From: Melampsora larici-populina 98AG31
Lineage: Eukaryota; Basidiomycota; Pucciniomycetes; Pucciniales; Melampsoraceae
Reading direction: 5' to 3'
NCBI RefSeq assembly: GCF_000204055.1
Contig: NW_006768805.1
Coordinates: forward strand, 139,307-203,306
Length of the DNA: 64,000 bases
Positions within the stretch are counted from its first letter, which is position 1. The number at the start of each line of letters is the position of its first letter. Shown here in pieces: positions 47,842 through 59,639 of the stretch. The translations under genes were made by a program, and so were the position numbers. The notes below the pieces were generated by a model. The model was given only the letters and a program-made list of their open reading frames with translations. It searched no databases and was not told where the DNA came from.

Positions 47842-48657
47842 CACTACACCAAATGTCATCTTTACCGGGCGGTAAAGAAAACTACTGACATAGAAAAGTC
47901 CTGAGGCAACAGGAAGAGAGCTAAAAATCTGAAAAAATATGCACCTTGTTCCTAGATGTTGGGGCGTCATGATGAGTATTTTTTTGTATTTTACACGCAG
48001 ATATTGGTTTATGTACTAACAATAAACGCTGAAAATCATCAAAAACTCACATGTAACAATACCTGAAATTTGGGTCATGAGTATGAAGACAATATTTTGT
48101 GGTCTAAAAACTTCAATAACTTTTGCAATTCTGCTCCAAATAACTCGATTTTTGGTTCATTCAAAAGCTGAACTATTCTCCTTCACACTTCATAATATTA
48201 GTAAGGTGCTATCTAGTCATTTAAACACTCTACATATGTTCAAACAGTTCTGCATGAATAGCTCTGTAGGATCTTTTTTAGACCAGCTACAGATGTGATG
48301 TCTCAATGAAAAATGTAGAGGAAAGGCTCACCTTTTTAATGCACTTCAAATCGAGTGATTTGATTCAGAACTGCAAAAGTTATTGATGTTTGAAGATTCC
48401 AAAATCCTGTCTTCAAAGTCAAGGGCCAAATTTCAGGTATTGTTACACGTGAATTTTTGATGATTTTCAGTGTTTATTGTTAGTACATTAACCAGTATCT
48501 GTGTGTAAAATACAAAAAAATACTCGTCATGACGCCCCAACATCTAGGAACAAGGTGCATATTTTTTCAGATTTTTAGCTCTCTTCCTGTTGCCTCAGGA
48601 CTTTTCTATGTCAGTAGTTTTCTTTACCGCCCGGTAAAGATGACATTTTGTGTAGTG
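47842..48657. mobile_element. CACTA-like foldback element, copy 2 (uninterrupted)
   Basis: Same family and orientation as 62-1858, 816 bp, flanked by TAA (47839-47841 and 48658-48660). Inverted arms of about 230 bp continue imperfectly to about 310 bp, leaving a central loop near 48155-48345. This copy shows the empty site of the TA-inserting element nested in copy 1. Non-autonomous. Confidence 0.88.
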
Positions 48658-48833
48658 TAAATTGTATTATCAGGGTGAGAAGTATAGCCTACTACATAGG
48701 CTCTGCCAATTGATTCTTGCAGTGGAATGTTTGGTACTGATTTACAAATCTCTCAGACTCTTTCCCGTTGATCTTTGTGTAGGAATCTCATTGCTACATC
48801 CAAGAAGAATTGTTAGCTAAAGTGTGACTGGAT

Positions 48834-51800
48834 TCATAAACAGTGGTGAGAATATTCAATCAAAACATGAGAAGAAAATATGATATTCAAAAACTCAACT
48901 GCCGTTTTAATATAATCACAAGCAATACAATCAGGATTAACAGCAATTTTTTTCATTAAATTTAAAAACCAATCCCTAAACCCTAAAACCTTTTCAGCCA
49001 ATTCTTTTACTTCAACTTCTCTTCTTCTCGATTTCTTCTTCAATTCTTGAAACTTCATTTATAATTTTACTTGAATTTGCACAACTCCACATTAAACCTG
49101 ACCGTAAAATTAATTGCTACTTCTACCACCTAATTTGCAAGGAAAGAAATAAGCCTTTTGATGATAGTAAAAGAAGACAGAGACTTAGATTAAAGTGACA
49201 GCTTTACCTTTGTTTCTTCTGGTTAATTTAATTGAGCACAATTAGCCATTCCAAAAATAATATCAACAGCAACTTGTCTCTTAAAAGACCCATCTACCAG
49301 AATTCTATCACCATCTTCATCTTCATCATTATTGATACCAAGTAAGAAATCATAAAGATCTCTAGTTCTAAAAAAGTAAAAAACTTGACACAATTCGAAA
49401 CTAAATCAATCAATTTCATCCATTTCAAAACCAAAAGTTTCTAAATCAACCATTTAATCTTCTTAATTAAAAGTTAAATTTATGTGATTTGTAAATATTG
49501 ATATATTCAAAGTTTGATTTTTATTATGTGATAATGATTTAGAGAGATTATTTGTATATGATATTATACTTATTGTTCTTTGATATGCTTGTTTGAGATA
49601 TTTATTAATTGAACAAAAACCAAAAGATGTCCATCAATAAAAAGAAGAAAATTGGAAGAGAATATCAAAGTCAAAAAAAGTTTCACCATTTACAGATACT
49701 ATACATAGTTCAAGATAAAGACTCAAAGATAAGAGTTTATGTCTTCTTAAAATTTCAAATAATTCAATTGAATCATGGGAATATTTAGCAAAAAATTGAG
49801 GTAACACTTCAATCATCACTCTAATAATTTCAATCTTATCAGAATTTTCAATCAATTCAATTAAATTCAATTCAATTGTTCATCCTCTCCTTCTTCATCT
49901 TCTTTGGTCATCATTCCTTCTTTTTGTTTTGCCTTTTGTGTCAATTTTTGTTTTGGCTTCTTCAATTTTTCTTTTTTGATTGAAAGTTCTTCTTCTGTAA
50001 GTATTTCACTTGATTCATTGCAGTTGGAACAGGGGTTTTGGGGAATCAGAGCCAGCCTAGGGTAGATCTATAAGCAGAAGTTCAAGAGAGTTTTTCAGCA
50101 GTGGTCTTCTTCTAAAACAATCCATTGATCTCAATGGTAAACAGCTAGTTGATGATTTTTGAAGAAATCATTCCCCCTGATCTATGTTCTTTACCTCGTC
50201 TAGGTTTTTACCTTTTGTACATGTATTTTGTGATGGTCCAAAATCATTATCAACAAATTAGTTTATACAATTCTTATTGCTCCTGGTTCTTTATACAATT
50301 TTTTTGTTTGATTTTTCTCAAAAATGTTTGTACAAGTGGTTGCATTATTGTAGTGTGCCACCCCTTGGATCTCCCCTTTTCCACATGCTGTGATTGCACA
50401 AGTCAGACCCTCCAGGGCCGTCTTACGTTAGCTTTGGAAAACAAACCTCTTGCACCCTAGCACAGATCTTCTCAACAGGCTGAACCTACTCCCTTAAAGT
50501 AACTAAAGAGATCTCAAGTAGAACATTTTCTTCATTTTCAGTTAATTTACATCCTTCTTCAACTGATTTAAATTCTTCATTTCCTTCCTCTTCTTTGTCA
50601 GGTCTCATCAATGATCAATGTCAATTTTTATTTGGAATTAAGGTTTGAACATTGTTTGTTGTATTTGTGATAACAGTAGAACGGTCCAATAACAAGTAAT
50701 CCAACATCAATTGCCATCCACATATCACATCAATTTCATCCCATGGACTTTCAATTGCTAAAGCAGACCTACTCTTCTCAGGGAATTTCAACAGGGACTC
50801 AATACCTATTATCTATTTGTTCCTACCTTCATCATCCGTAGCTTCTTTATCTTCCTCTTTATCTTTGGGTTTGGTTTGTAGACTTGGAACTCAAATAATC
50901 TTCTTGATCTTTATGTCCTGTAATTGGAATATCTCTATCCTTTCCAAACTTAATCAACAGAGTGGTCAATGTCAAACTGTTTTCAACCTGTTCATTTTCC
51001 GTACTACTATCAACATTTTGGCTTCCTTAGTTTTCTTATTATATTTCAAAGTATTAGTTCCAATTTTAAAACTTATAGAATCATAAACCTCATTTAATTT
51101 TTTTTTGAAAAGTTTACTAATTGATTGCCTTACTCAACTTTCCTCATCAAGATCAATTTCATTAATTGGTTTCTTTGTAAACTTTTTAAAATTCCTCTAT
51201 GCAAATCTAAAATTGTTAAGATTTCTATTGCTGAACATCTTGTATTGATTTCAGGTTCTCCTATTGCAATTTATTAAAATGTTGATTTAAATTGGGTAGT
51301 AAAATGTTGCATTGGTCCTAGATTATCTTCTGTTGAGTATAAATTCTTCAGAGCTTTCATGACTTCAAATCTAGCTTCTTTGTTCTGATCCAAACACAAA
51401 AACCAGGTTTTAGACTCAAAGAAGATGAAATGATGTGGTAGAGGGATGAGAAAGAATCTTACAGTATCACTCAAGACCAAACCCAAATACCTCAAATAAT
51501 GATCACTTAAAAGTGATCAGGAATTTGGTTCATCCATTGACCTAAAGCTTGAACGCATTTGATTCAGATCTTGGGATCTGAATCTCGATATTGATGAACA
51601 AGAACCCTGTGCAATAAAGTCAACTTTGTCAATCTCATTCTTCTTAAGAGCAAAGAAAATTGACTAACTCAGCAAAGAGATCATGTATACGATTCTCAAG
51701 ACTCTCTTTCTGATCACTAACTAAACTATTCCTTTTTGCCCATTCATTTAATCTTTCATCACTTCCAGATCAATTATTATGATGATTTTTACTTTCAAAA

Positions 51801-52042
51801 TCTGATACCTTTTTATTCAATTGAATGAATTCCACAACAACTTGAATCAAAATATCAATAAATGAGCTCATCAAACCAAACAAACAAAGAAACGTGGAAG
51901 TATGTCTAATAGATCTTAAAGAAGAAGTTGTCATACTAACTAAATATGTTTGTAATAAATTCATCAAATTGGTTTGATATAAAATTAGATTTTGATGTGA
52001 TAAATTGGTCAATGTTTTAAAGATTGAATAAATTATTTTCAA
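48834..52042 (-). pseudogene. Decayed cohesin subunit SCC3/STAG gene
   Basis: Read from high to low coordinates, scattered frames give successive pieces of an SCC3/STAG protein. MTTSSLRSIRHTSTF (about 51880-51930) is the conserved STAG block. HYLRYLGLVLSDT (about 51450-51500) and ARFEVMKALKNLYSTEDN (about 51310-51390) follow, then SPWDEIDVICGWQLMLDYLLLD (about 50700-50760) and VLPQFFAKYSHDS (about 49770-49810). In-frame stops and frame changes separate them, for example TAA within the region after 51780, beyond what introns would explain. SCC3 holds sister chromatids together and is essential, so an intact copy should exist elsewhere. Confidence 0.75.
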
Positions 52043-52856
52043 AGCTTTCCTTCGTGGTGAGTTTCAGTTTGAATGATTTATTATTTTTGAATTAATGAGA
52101 GGATATGCATGATTAGGTATCTAGTTTGATCGGATGAGGCGTGTTGTGATTTCTAATGAAAAGAAAAGTTTTAAATCAGGAGAAAAAGAATGACAGACTT
52201 CCAAAGTTCAATAGATTGAGCTTTATTTGACATCTGCGCTTCTGTATTTTTTTTCAAAAAAAAGTAATCAATCATTAGTTTACACCAAAACAAGCAAGAG
52301 AGAAAATCAACATAAACAAAAAGAAAAGCTCGCGTTTTTTAGATTTGATTTTTTCTTTTACAATCTTATTTATATGTTTTTCAAAAACTTCAATATATGG
52401 GTGACACTTATCATGCAAGGTGATCAGATCTGCTCGCATGAACTTCTCTCGGTCACCAAATCGCACCAATGGGCATGCTTGATAGTTAGGAAATCACCAC
52501 AGGACTCTCAAAGTCCCTGGATCATGATCGCTGTCGGCTATATTCTTCATGGAATTCAATTTGATGAGTGGCTTAGTTGTGTCACAGAACGTTGGCGTTT
52601 TGTAAGTGATTATATACGGAATTTCCATTGATATTGAGGAAAAGTCTCAGCATGAAATTGATGACGACAATTTTTGGGCCAACAAACCTATCAAATAGAT
52701 AGAACGACGTATGTTCAATAAATCACCACTTAAGAGTTCTGCGATGATTGCGCAACAGTCAAACAAAAGTTACATACAAGTTAGGCATGATTGTCGAAGA
52801 AGTACACATATAACTGTACCTCGCCCTCTGACATTTCATGGGAGGTCAAGATGAAT

Positions 52857-53539
52857 GAAGGCGTTTAGAAGCTTGCGACTGCTTTCTTCTTAGCCTCGGC
52901 ACTTGACGCATGATGTGTGCCCGAAATCGCCAGCATGTTCACGGTGAGTGATAAGTATGTAGCTGGCATAAAGGCTAGAAACCCACGGAACAGATCAAGA
53001 CCAGATGTGTCAAGGACACTTTCAAACCATGTCTTGAGCCCCCACCCCTTAAGATATCAAGAAAGTTAACGATCCCTTTCCTCTGTTCATCGGTTAATTT
53101 CAAAGCTTCTCCATCTGATACCCAACAATGAATACCTCTTCTACCAGAACAAACCCATGAGAGATGTTGAAATCCGAAATCTTCTCGTAATGATAAATCT
53201 AGAACTTGTACAGTGATGGTAATGAATTTCTAACACTTTAAACAAATTCTTGCTCGAAAAACAGCTTCGAATGTCATCATAATTGGTTATATCGATATCA
53301 AAGACTAATTCTCTTAAGATCGGTTTAAAAGCTGCTTTAGAGACCAGTTATCGATCTTTGGGCTGAGCCGTATAAGCAGGTCCAATTTCGAATCTCGTAG
53401 GGTTTGATCTGATGACATCCTTCTGTAATTTGACATGACTTGCATAAGAGTTATATCTTCGGTAAGCTTCATTTTGAAGGGTGACAGCAAACTCTTGATG
53501 TGTAAAGGCGTAGTTTGGTACTATTGAAGATTGACTCAT
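52857..53539 (-). pseudogene. Decayed DNA primase small subunit gene (fragment)
   Basis: 53539-53348 encodes FAVTLQNEAYRRYNSY and NPTRFEIGPAYTAQPKDR, typical of the eukaryotic primase small subunit, then an in-frame TAA. The same frame continues with KPILRELVFDIDITNYDDIR, where DID matches the catalytic Asp pair. Frameshifts and stops follow, with remnants of the next blocks down to about 53040. The last part (53030-52857, ending EAKKKAVASF) does not look like primase and may come from another gene. Only part of the protein is represented. Confidence 0.65.
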
Positions 53540-53572
53540 CTTTTCATGAGTTCATGTTTTTTTGGTCAAAGA

Positions 53573-54780
53573 TCACACTTGTTTTTCATTGAATACATCG
53601 TTGAGATACCATGATCTTGATTCAACCATAAGAAGAGTTGCTTCCAAGGAAAAAGTCATCGATAGTTTGACATCACTTGAGGTTTGTAAATTGTTAGATT
53701 GGTGATTTGTGTTGTACTGATTAGATCCATAATAAATTGGGGCGGGGTTATGGGTTTGGGGGTAACTGGTGAAGTTTTGGTTCCACGGGACAAAAGGTCT
53801 AGAGTGGTAAGTATCACTTCGTGTACCATTAGAGTGACCTCGATTATTGACGTGGACATCAATTGCTATGTCCTCCTCGGTAACGATTTCCACCTCCCCT
53901 TCAACCTCTACCGCCTCGTTGGTTTCTCGAAGGCCCGGCTTGTGAAGTTACGTTTTCAAAAGTAGATTGAGAAGAAAAGGAAGGAGTTGCAGCTATCAAG
54001 TGAGTGGATGTGCTTTTTACTTGAACCCCATTTGGTATATTAAGACCGTCCCATGAGTTGTTTTCTGGGTGGATCTGACCGTCAACCGGGCTCATGTTTT
54101 GGCGTGCTTTGCCTATCGCATATGGATTAGATTAGCCCAAGGATCATTGTAAGCCGTAAGAACACGATGCCTGTGACAAAGAAATCTCATGAATCGAATC
54201 GAATGTTTATGTTAGAATAAACAAGTTGGTTTTCGTCTGATGAGTACTTTGAAGGCCAGACAAAGTTTGCGATCGCGTTTCCGGATCCAATGGAGCATTC
54301 TCCACATCAATGTCGTCATCGAATAAATGATCCAATGCCGGTCCTTCATCTAATTTTGATTGACTTTCTTCTTTCTTTTCCATCTTTTCATGAAGCCCAA
54401 CACCACGATCTTTGTGATAATGTTTCGTTATGAATCAAAGCAAATTTTTATGTTAGAATAAACAAGTTTGTTTTTGTCAAATGAGTAGTTGAAGACAAAA
54501 CAGAAAATGCAATCACGTTTCCGGATCCAATGGAGCATTCTTCATATCAATGTCATCATCAAATAAATGATCCAATGGAGGTCCTTCAGCTACCTTCAAT
54601 TGACTATCTTCTTTCTTTTCTATCTTTTCATCCAAGCCTGAGTTTCCTATCGGTGGGGCAATTACATCTTCCTTGATTGGCTGTTTGAGAGGATCAGACA
54701 AAGAATCTGTTTCGGTTTGTTCCATTTTGTTTGAATGATTGTTGAGTAAGTTATGATGAATGTGAGACATCTTGATCCAA
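53573..54780 (-). other. Unrecognised coding-like stretch with duplicated segments
   Basis: Three low-complexity minus-strand frames (54770-54513, 54095-53901, 53893-53573) are rich in Asn, Ser, Gly and Asp, with a QRGGRG motif. They could be exons or remnants of one gene for a disordered protein. No domain was recognised. Confidence 0.35.
54184..54640 (-). repeat. Tandem duplication of about 230 bp
   Basis: 54184-54400 and 54424-54640 share GTTTCCGGATCCAATGGAGC, AATAAATGATCCAATG and TCTTCTTTCTTTTC. On the minus strand both encode DHLFDDDID...NAPLDPET, so a coding segment was duplicated. Confidence 0.7.
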
Positions 54781-55026
54781 TCTTCTAGAGTAGGTTCAAT
54801 AGCTGCGCTACCATTATGGATGAAATCTAATCAAATGGTTAGATCATCTAGAGCTCACAGTGGTTTGACAGGCCATGAAGAGAGGTGGCGTTGGGACCAG
54901 CTGAGCCTAAGGGGGTCGGAGTCTTAGTGTACAGCTTGTCTTAGGGGTTTAATCCAGTTTCGCCGAGAAACTGGGTTGTGCCTTTAGTGTTATGATTTAC
55001 ATTTTTCTGGAGACATACAAGGTATA

Positions 55027-55933
55027 CTACCTTTGCTAAAAAGGTTGACCGGGTCGACCGCGAAGGAGAAGAGAAGAGATGCCAAATTTGGCCGCAGCCT
55101 GCTGCGCAGCGCATCCAAATTCAAATTTCGCTCGATCCAAAAAATGATCGAGTTGTCAAAACACTCATTGTGACCGTCTTACGGCAACTAATGAGATTAG
55201 TTACAATCAGTATTTAGCTGAATACATTGAGATCGTTCAAACAGCCGACCTGCGACTCATCTTTGATGATCGTAAACTCATCGTTGGACTCCTTATCTAA
55301 GCTTTCTTGGTGCAACGGTAAGGTGTGAGAACCTTGTCATCGCGGTGCACAGCTCGGCGCGTGTTCGAGTCGCCTTGATATTTTTGAACTTGTGTGGGTT
55401 GACCTCATGATACAAAGAAAGCAGAAGTCTTTAAAAACTTTTTTTTTCCTTACCCACCAAAAGCTCAAAGAGGGTCATTATGGAACAATGATGGCACTGA
55501 CACATCTCTGAGATGTACTTCTCAATTTTGTTCCAAATTTCAGCAAAAATGCTACACCCTGGGGATTGAACCCACAAGCAACTACAACCATTGTTGATAT
55601 TGAGCAATGCGCCACCTACTACTGTATACTGCTAGTCCACAGCGCTTTTCATTTCCTCGAATCAGCAAGATATAGATGAAATCGGAACAAGTCGCATAAG
55701 CCAGCTGTTGGCGCGACTTTGTCATAATCTAAATCAACTGAATATCGGTCGTGACCAATCTTGGTATCTATCATAACCACCAGGTCACGTTGAGTGTTCT
55801 GACAACCCGATTGTTTTTTGGATCGAGCGAAATTTGAATTTGGATGCGCTGCGCAGCAGGCGCTGCGGCCAAATTTGGCATCTCTTCTCTTCTCCTTCGC
55901 GGTCGACCCGGTCAACCTTTTTAGCAAAGGTAG
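55027..55933. mobile_element. 907-bp TA-flanked element with long inverted ends
   Basis: CTACCTTTGCTAAAAAGG at 55027 and its complement ending at 55933, flanked by TA. The arms extend about 120 bp through GTTGACCGGGTCGACC, GGAGAAGAGAAGAGATGCC and AAATTCAAATTTCGCTCGATC. The TA duplication fits Tc1/mariner. The interior contains tRNA-like sequence (55301-55385; complement of 55550-55640) and no transposase. Confidence 0.8.
55301..55385 (+). other. tRNA-like segment inside the TA element
   Basis: TGGTGCAACGGTAAGG resembles a polymerase III A box and GTGTTCGAGTCGCC a B box. The acceptor stem does not pair convincingly, so this is probably a tRNA-derived (SINE-like) remnant rather than a working tRNA gene. 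A second B-box-like GGGTTCAATCCCCAGG lies on the minus strand near 55560. Confidence 0.35.
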
Positions 55934-58700
55934 TATTCAAAAATTGTTATATAGAGGTAACTTGGAAAATGAAAGATCATTACATTTAACCACAAAGGCA
56001 CTTCAAATACAAAACTCTGGCAAAAATACACAAGCGAAGTTTTGCAATCAGCCTAATACATACCCATCCGCAGACATCTTATGTTGCCGTGATTCTCAAT
56101 TAGCGTGCAAATTGTCCTCTCATAGTGAGTTCACCCGTCGGTGATGCCAATCAACTACTACCACAATCACACTTTTGTTTGCAAATCTCATGATCTCCTT
56201 CACACAGGTTAACAAGTAGGCAATATGATATCCCATCAACGACTGAATAATGTTTTTCAAGGCAACACCCACCACAGCCCATCATCAACTGCCTATCGTT
56301 TCATTCTTGGTTATCAAATCTCCAAACATGTATAATCAACAATCAATCCACCGGACTTATAATTTATTCATAACACCTCACATAAGTCTCCTACCCAGGC
56401 GGGCACACCTAATCATGATGAATTTCACCGTGTCCTATGCCACTGAACAAACATCATTCAATGTCCGTAGGAATCATATCATATCATACAATCATACAGG
56501 TTGAGAGCAAACTTGGTTTGCCCAAAACCTGATTAAACTCCCTGCTTCTCACGCAAAAGTGGCTTATCAACCAAAACAAATCAATCCAAATGGGATCACA
56601 CATTAATCCAATCCAACCACTTCATCATCATCATCAACTCCAAACCATCGATCACTCAGAGAACTTTCATTAACATTTCAAACATAAACATCAACTTCAA
56701 TATGGATAACTCTTCTAGATCTTCTTAAGTGATTTAGATATAGAATTTGATTCAAATAAATATACAAAGGATTTATCACAAAAACTTATAAGTTCATTTG
56801 ATTCTGGGTTTATGGGATTTTAATGGATACTCAAAGATGATCTATCGGAGAAAAATTTAATAAAAAAGAAGCATGATAATTTAGATGAACCATTTGATGA
56901 TGATTTGGATTCAGCAGAAGACAATGACGTTGATGATGAAACTGCTCAGTGAGTGATTTCCCAACAAATAATTTTTAATCGGTTTTTTGGTTCGTTTTTT
57001 ACATATTGTCTTGGCTCATTTTTTCATTTTACTGGGACTTGTATGGCTCCAAGAATCTCATTAGCTTCATCAAATTGCCAATCAATACCCAGTGACAAAT
57101 TCATCAAAACAACCAAAACCACGACTATTTGATCCAGAAGAAAGATTAAAACCAGAATACATTTCATCTAGATCAGTTTAATAAGGAGTTACCCGTATGC
57201 TTAAATAACTCTTTAGATGGTGTGCTGAAGATTTTCTTGCAATTATGGAAAGGACAATCAACTACATTTATAACCGGAACGATGGTCTTTTTTTACAGCC
57301 TTCAATTCTTTCAGGTCTTTGTTTATTTCTTTTTTTCATTTGTTATCTATTCCCAATATCCATATCCAAACAAAAACTGATTTTTTCGTTTTCTTTTCTT
57401 TTCTTTTGAAAAGATGCTTTAATTCTTGCTTCTGAATCTCAAACAAATTCAATCAATTCCATACTTGAATATAGGAAATCTTCAACTCCTCAAAGCTTAT
57501 CGGTTTCTACTAATTCTAATACTTCTCATCTTCGAATCAGATTAGAATGTAATAAGTGATAGACAATTAGAAAGAACTGGTAGTTTACGTCGGGCAGTTT
57601 CAAATGTATTGATTAGAGTAAGTTTTCTTTCTAACAGAAAGTTGAATCGAACGACTGATGTAAATATTGATGCCAGTTTGGTTTTCTTTTTAGACAGCTT
57701 TTGTGATTGTACCTCGCGATTTAGATTTCCAGTCTAATTCAAATGAAACCAAATCGATTTCCATCATTGTGATTCTCAATTTAGTTTAAAATCTATCGAT
57801 CAAGACGTCACGTTTCAATACTACTCACATCCGATTAGCATTGAAGCACTCTTACACAAGTTCAGTCCTTATTTGACTCATAATACAAGGTTGAACACCA
57901 AACGTTATAGTCATTTGACCGGTACATGGCACCCTTCAACCAACCGGAATCTATCTGTTACATGGCCAAGGGCTTTCCATAACGTTCTAACTTTTGTTTT
58001 CTCAATTTACTTCGTTTCTAGGCTGTTCGACAGCATTTTTGGGTATTAGCTTTCCGGCAGTCGTTACACACCTCGAGAAAGTCAATACAGCAGTATCAAA
58101 GCAATCGATCCAATACATATCTTCGTCCTCAGTGCTCGCGCCGAATCCTGAAATGGTTGAATGAGATGATTGTATTTAATGTGATGTTTACACCTTTTTC
58201 ATAAAGATTGGATTGTCAACCAGTTGCGATAGATACAAACTTGCAATTGGTGAGGTCTTTAAGGTGTTTGAGTTAAGATTGTGAGATTAAACTGATAAAC
58301 AGTTCTCTCAAAAAACACCCATCCTTCTTTCTCATCTGTTCAACTTCAAGCACTTGGTCTCAACAAACTCATCAACTCCTTTGGATCACTAATCCTCAAA
58401 TAGAATGTCTTATGTTACATCACCATCAATCTTGATTATGAAAAAATCATCAAATCATTCAATCATCATCAACACCAGGACCAAAAACTTCCACATGAGT
58501 TTTGATCATCACAGCTTCCATCAAGTGAAAACTCACCAAATCAATCAAATTTCAACAATGGAAAACTAAAAATAGACTTAACCACTTCAAACTTAACGGG
58601 AACATCTTAATCACATTGAGCAAGACTGTATCATGAAAAACCGGAGTTCAATCTCGAGTATAAAATTCAACTCCAAGAAATCAAATAAACCATTAAAACA
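55934..58700. other. AT-rich stretch with degenerate coding-like patches
   Basis: Plus-strand patches such as WCAEDFLAIMERTINYIYN (near 57215) and CSTAFLGISFPAVVTHLEKV (near 58025) look coding but are separated by stops. They are probably remnants of one or more genes I do not recognise. Confidence 0.3.
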
Positions 58701-58769
58701 TCAAAAAGTGAAAAAGAGCTTTTCGAAAGATTAAAACCAAATTTAGAATTAAAAACCGTAGATCACTGT

Positions 58770-59620
58770 TTGTGTATTGCATTATTTGAATTACTTGATG
58801 GACATGGGGGTCTGAATTGTCTGAATATTTGCAATCTGATGTATATGATATGATTCAAAGTTTTAATCCAATAAAAATTCTTTTTTACAAGTAGATCAGC
58901 ACTTAATCACTTCAACACCAAAAGCAAGATCAGTAGGAACAATAGCTTTACTCAACACATTACCAACCACAATGATTTCAAAAATTCATCTATTTGATCC
59001 ATCACCATTAATGTTACTTGCAATAGCGCATGTAGGTGATACATTAGCATTACTTTGTCAGACTTTAACAGGAAAAGTCTTACCAATTACTGAAACTCAC
59101 CATCCTGAATCTAGAGTTGAATTTGCAAGATTAAGAAAGATGTGGTTTAAATGATTCTAGATTTGAAAAACTAGGCGTAACTGGTGAACCTGATATTGTT
59201 GAAAAAGTATTAAAAGGTAAAAAACCCTTCAAAATCCAATCTTTTTCATTTGTGTCAAAATCTTGAACCTGATGAATTTTTTTTGGATGACAATGTCTTT
59301 TTGATTAAATTTTCAATTTAGGTGATGAATAGGCATTTATAGTAATAGTATCAGATGGTGTTTCAGAATTCATGTCAAATCAAGAAAGTATGATTGGTGT
59401 TGTACTGAAATCAACACAAAAGCACAGAATTAATTATATATTTTGCTGAAAAACAGAGGGTAAATATAACAATCCAATCCTCTCATATAGCAAAGGCTGA
59501 TCCTTTCTCTTTTTTGGTGGGTTTCTTTTATAGTTGTGTTAATATGTCAGCCATTGTTGTTCCATTTGCTGAATGGGGTAAAGTTGGAGGAATTGATTTG
59601 GTGGCTAATAGATGTAAGTT
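58770..59620 (+). pseudogene. Decayed PP2C-type protein phosphatase gene
   Basis: LFELLDGHGG (58788-58817) is the PP2C signature. A one-base shift at the G run leads into SELSEYLQSDVYDM. Downstream come VGTIALLNTL, LLAIAHVGDTLALLC (near 59010-59060), HHPESRVEFARLRKMW, GVTGEPDIVEKVLKGDE, a TAG replacing the next codon, IVIVSDGVSEF (near 59340) and VPFAEWGKVGGIDL (near 59555-59600). All are blocks of fungal mitochondrial-type PP2C phosphatases. Stops and frameshifts make it non-functional. Confidence 0.75.
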
Positions 59621-59639
59621 TAGATCAAAAAAAACAAAT

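Noticed and set aside
55301..55385. Functional tRNA gene
   Set aside because: Box-like motifs are present, but no seven-base acceptor stem or clean anticodon arm could be formed.
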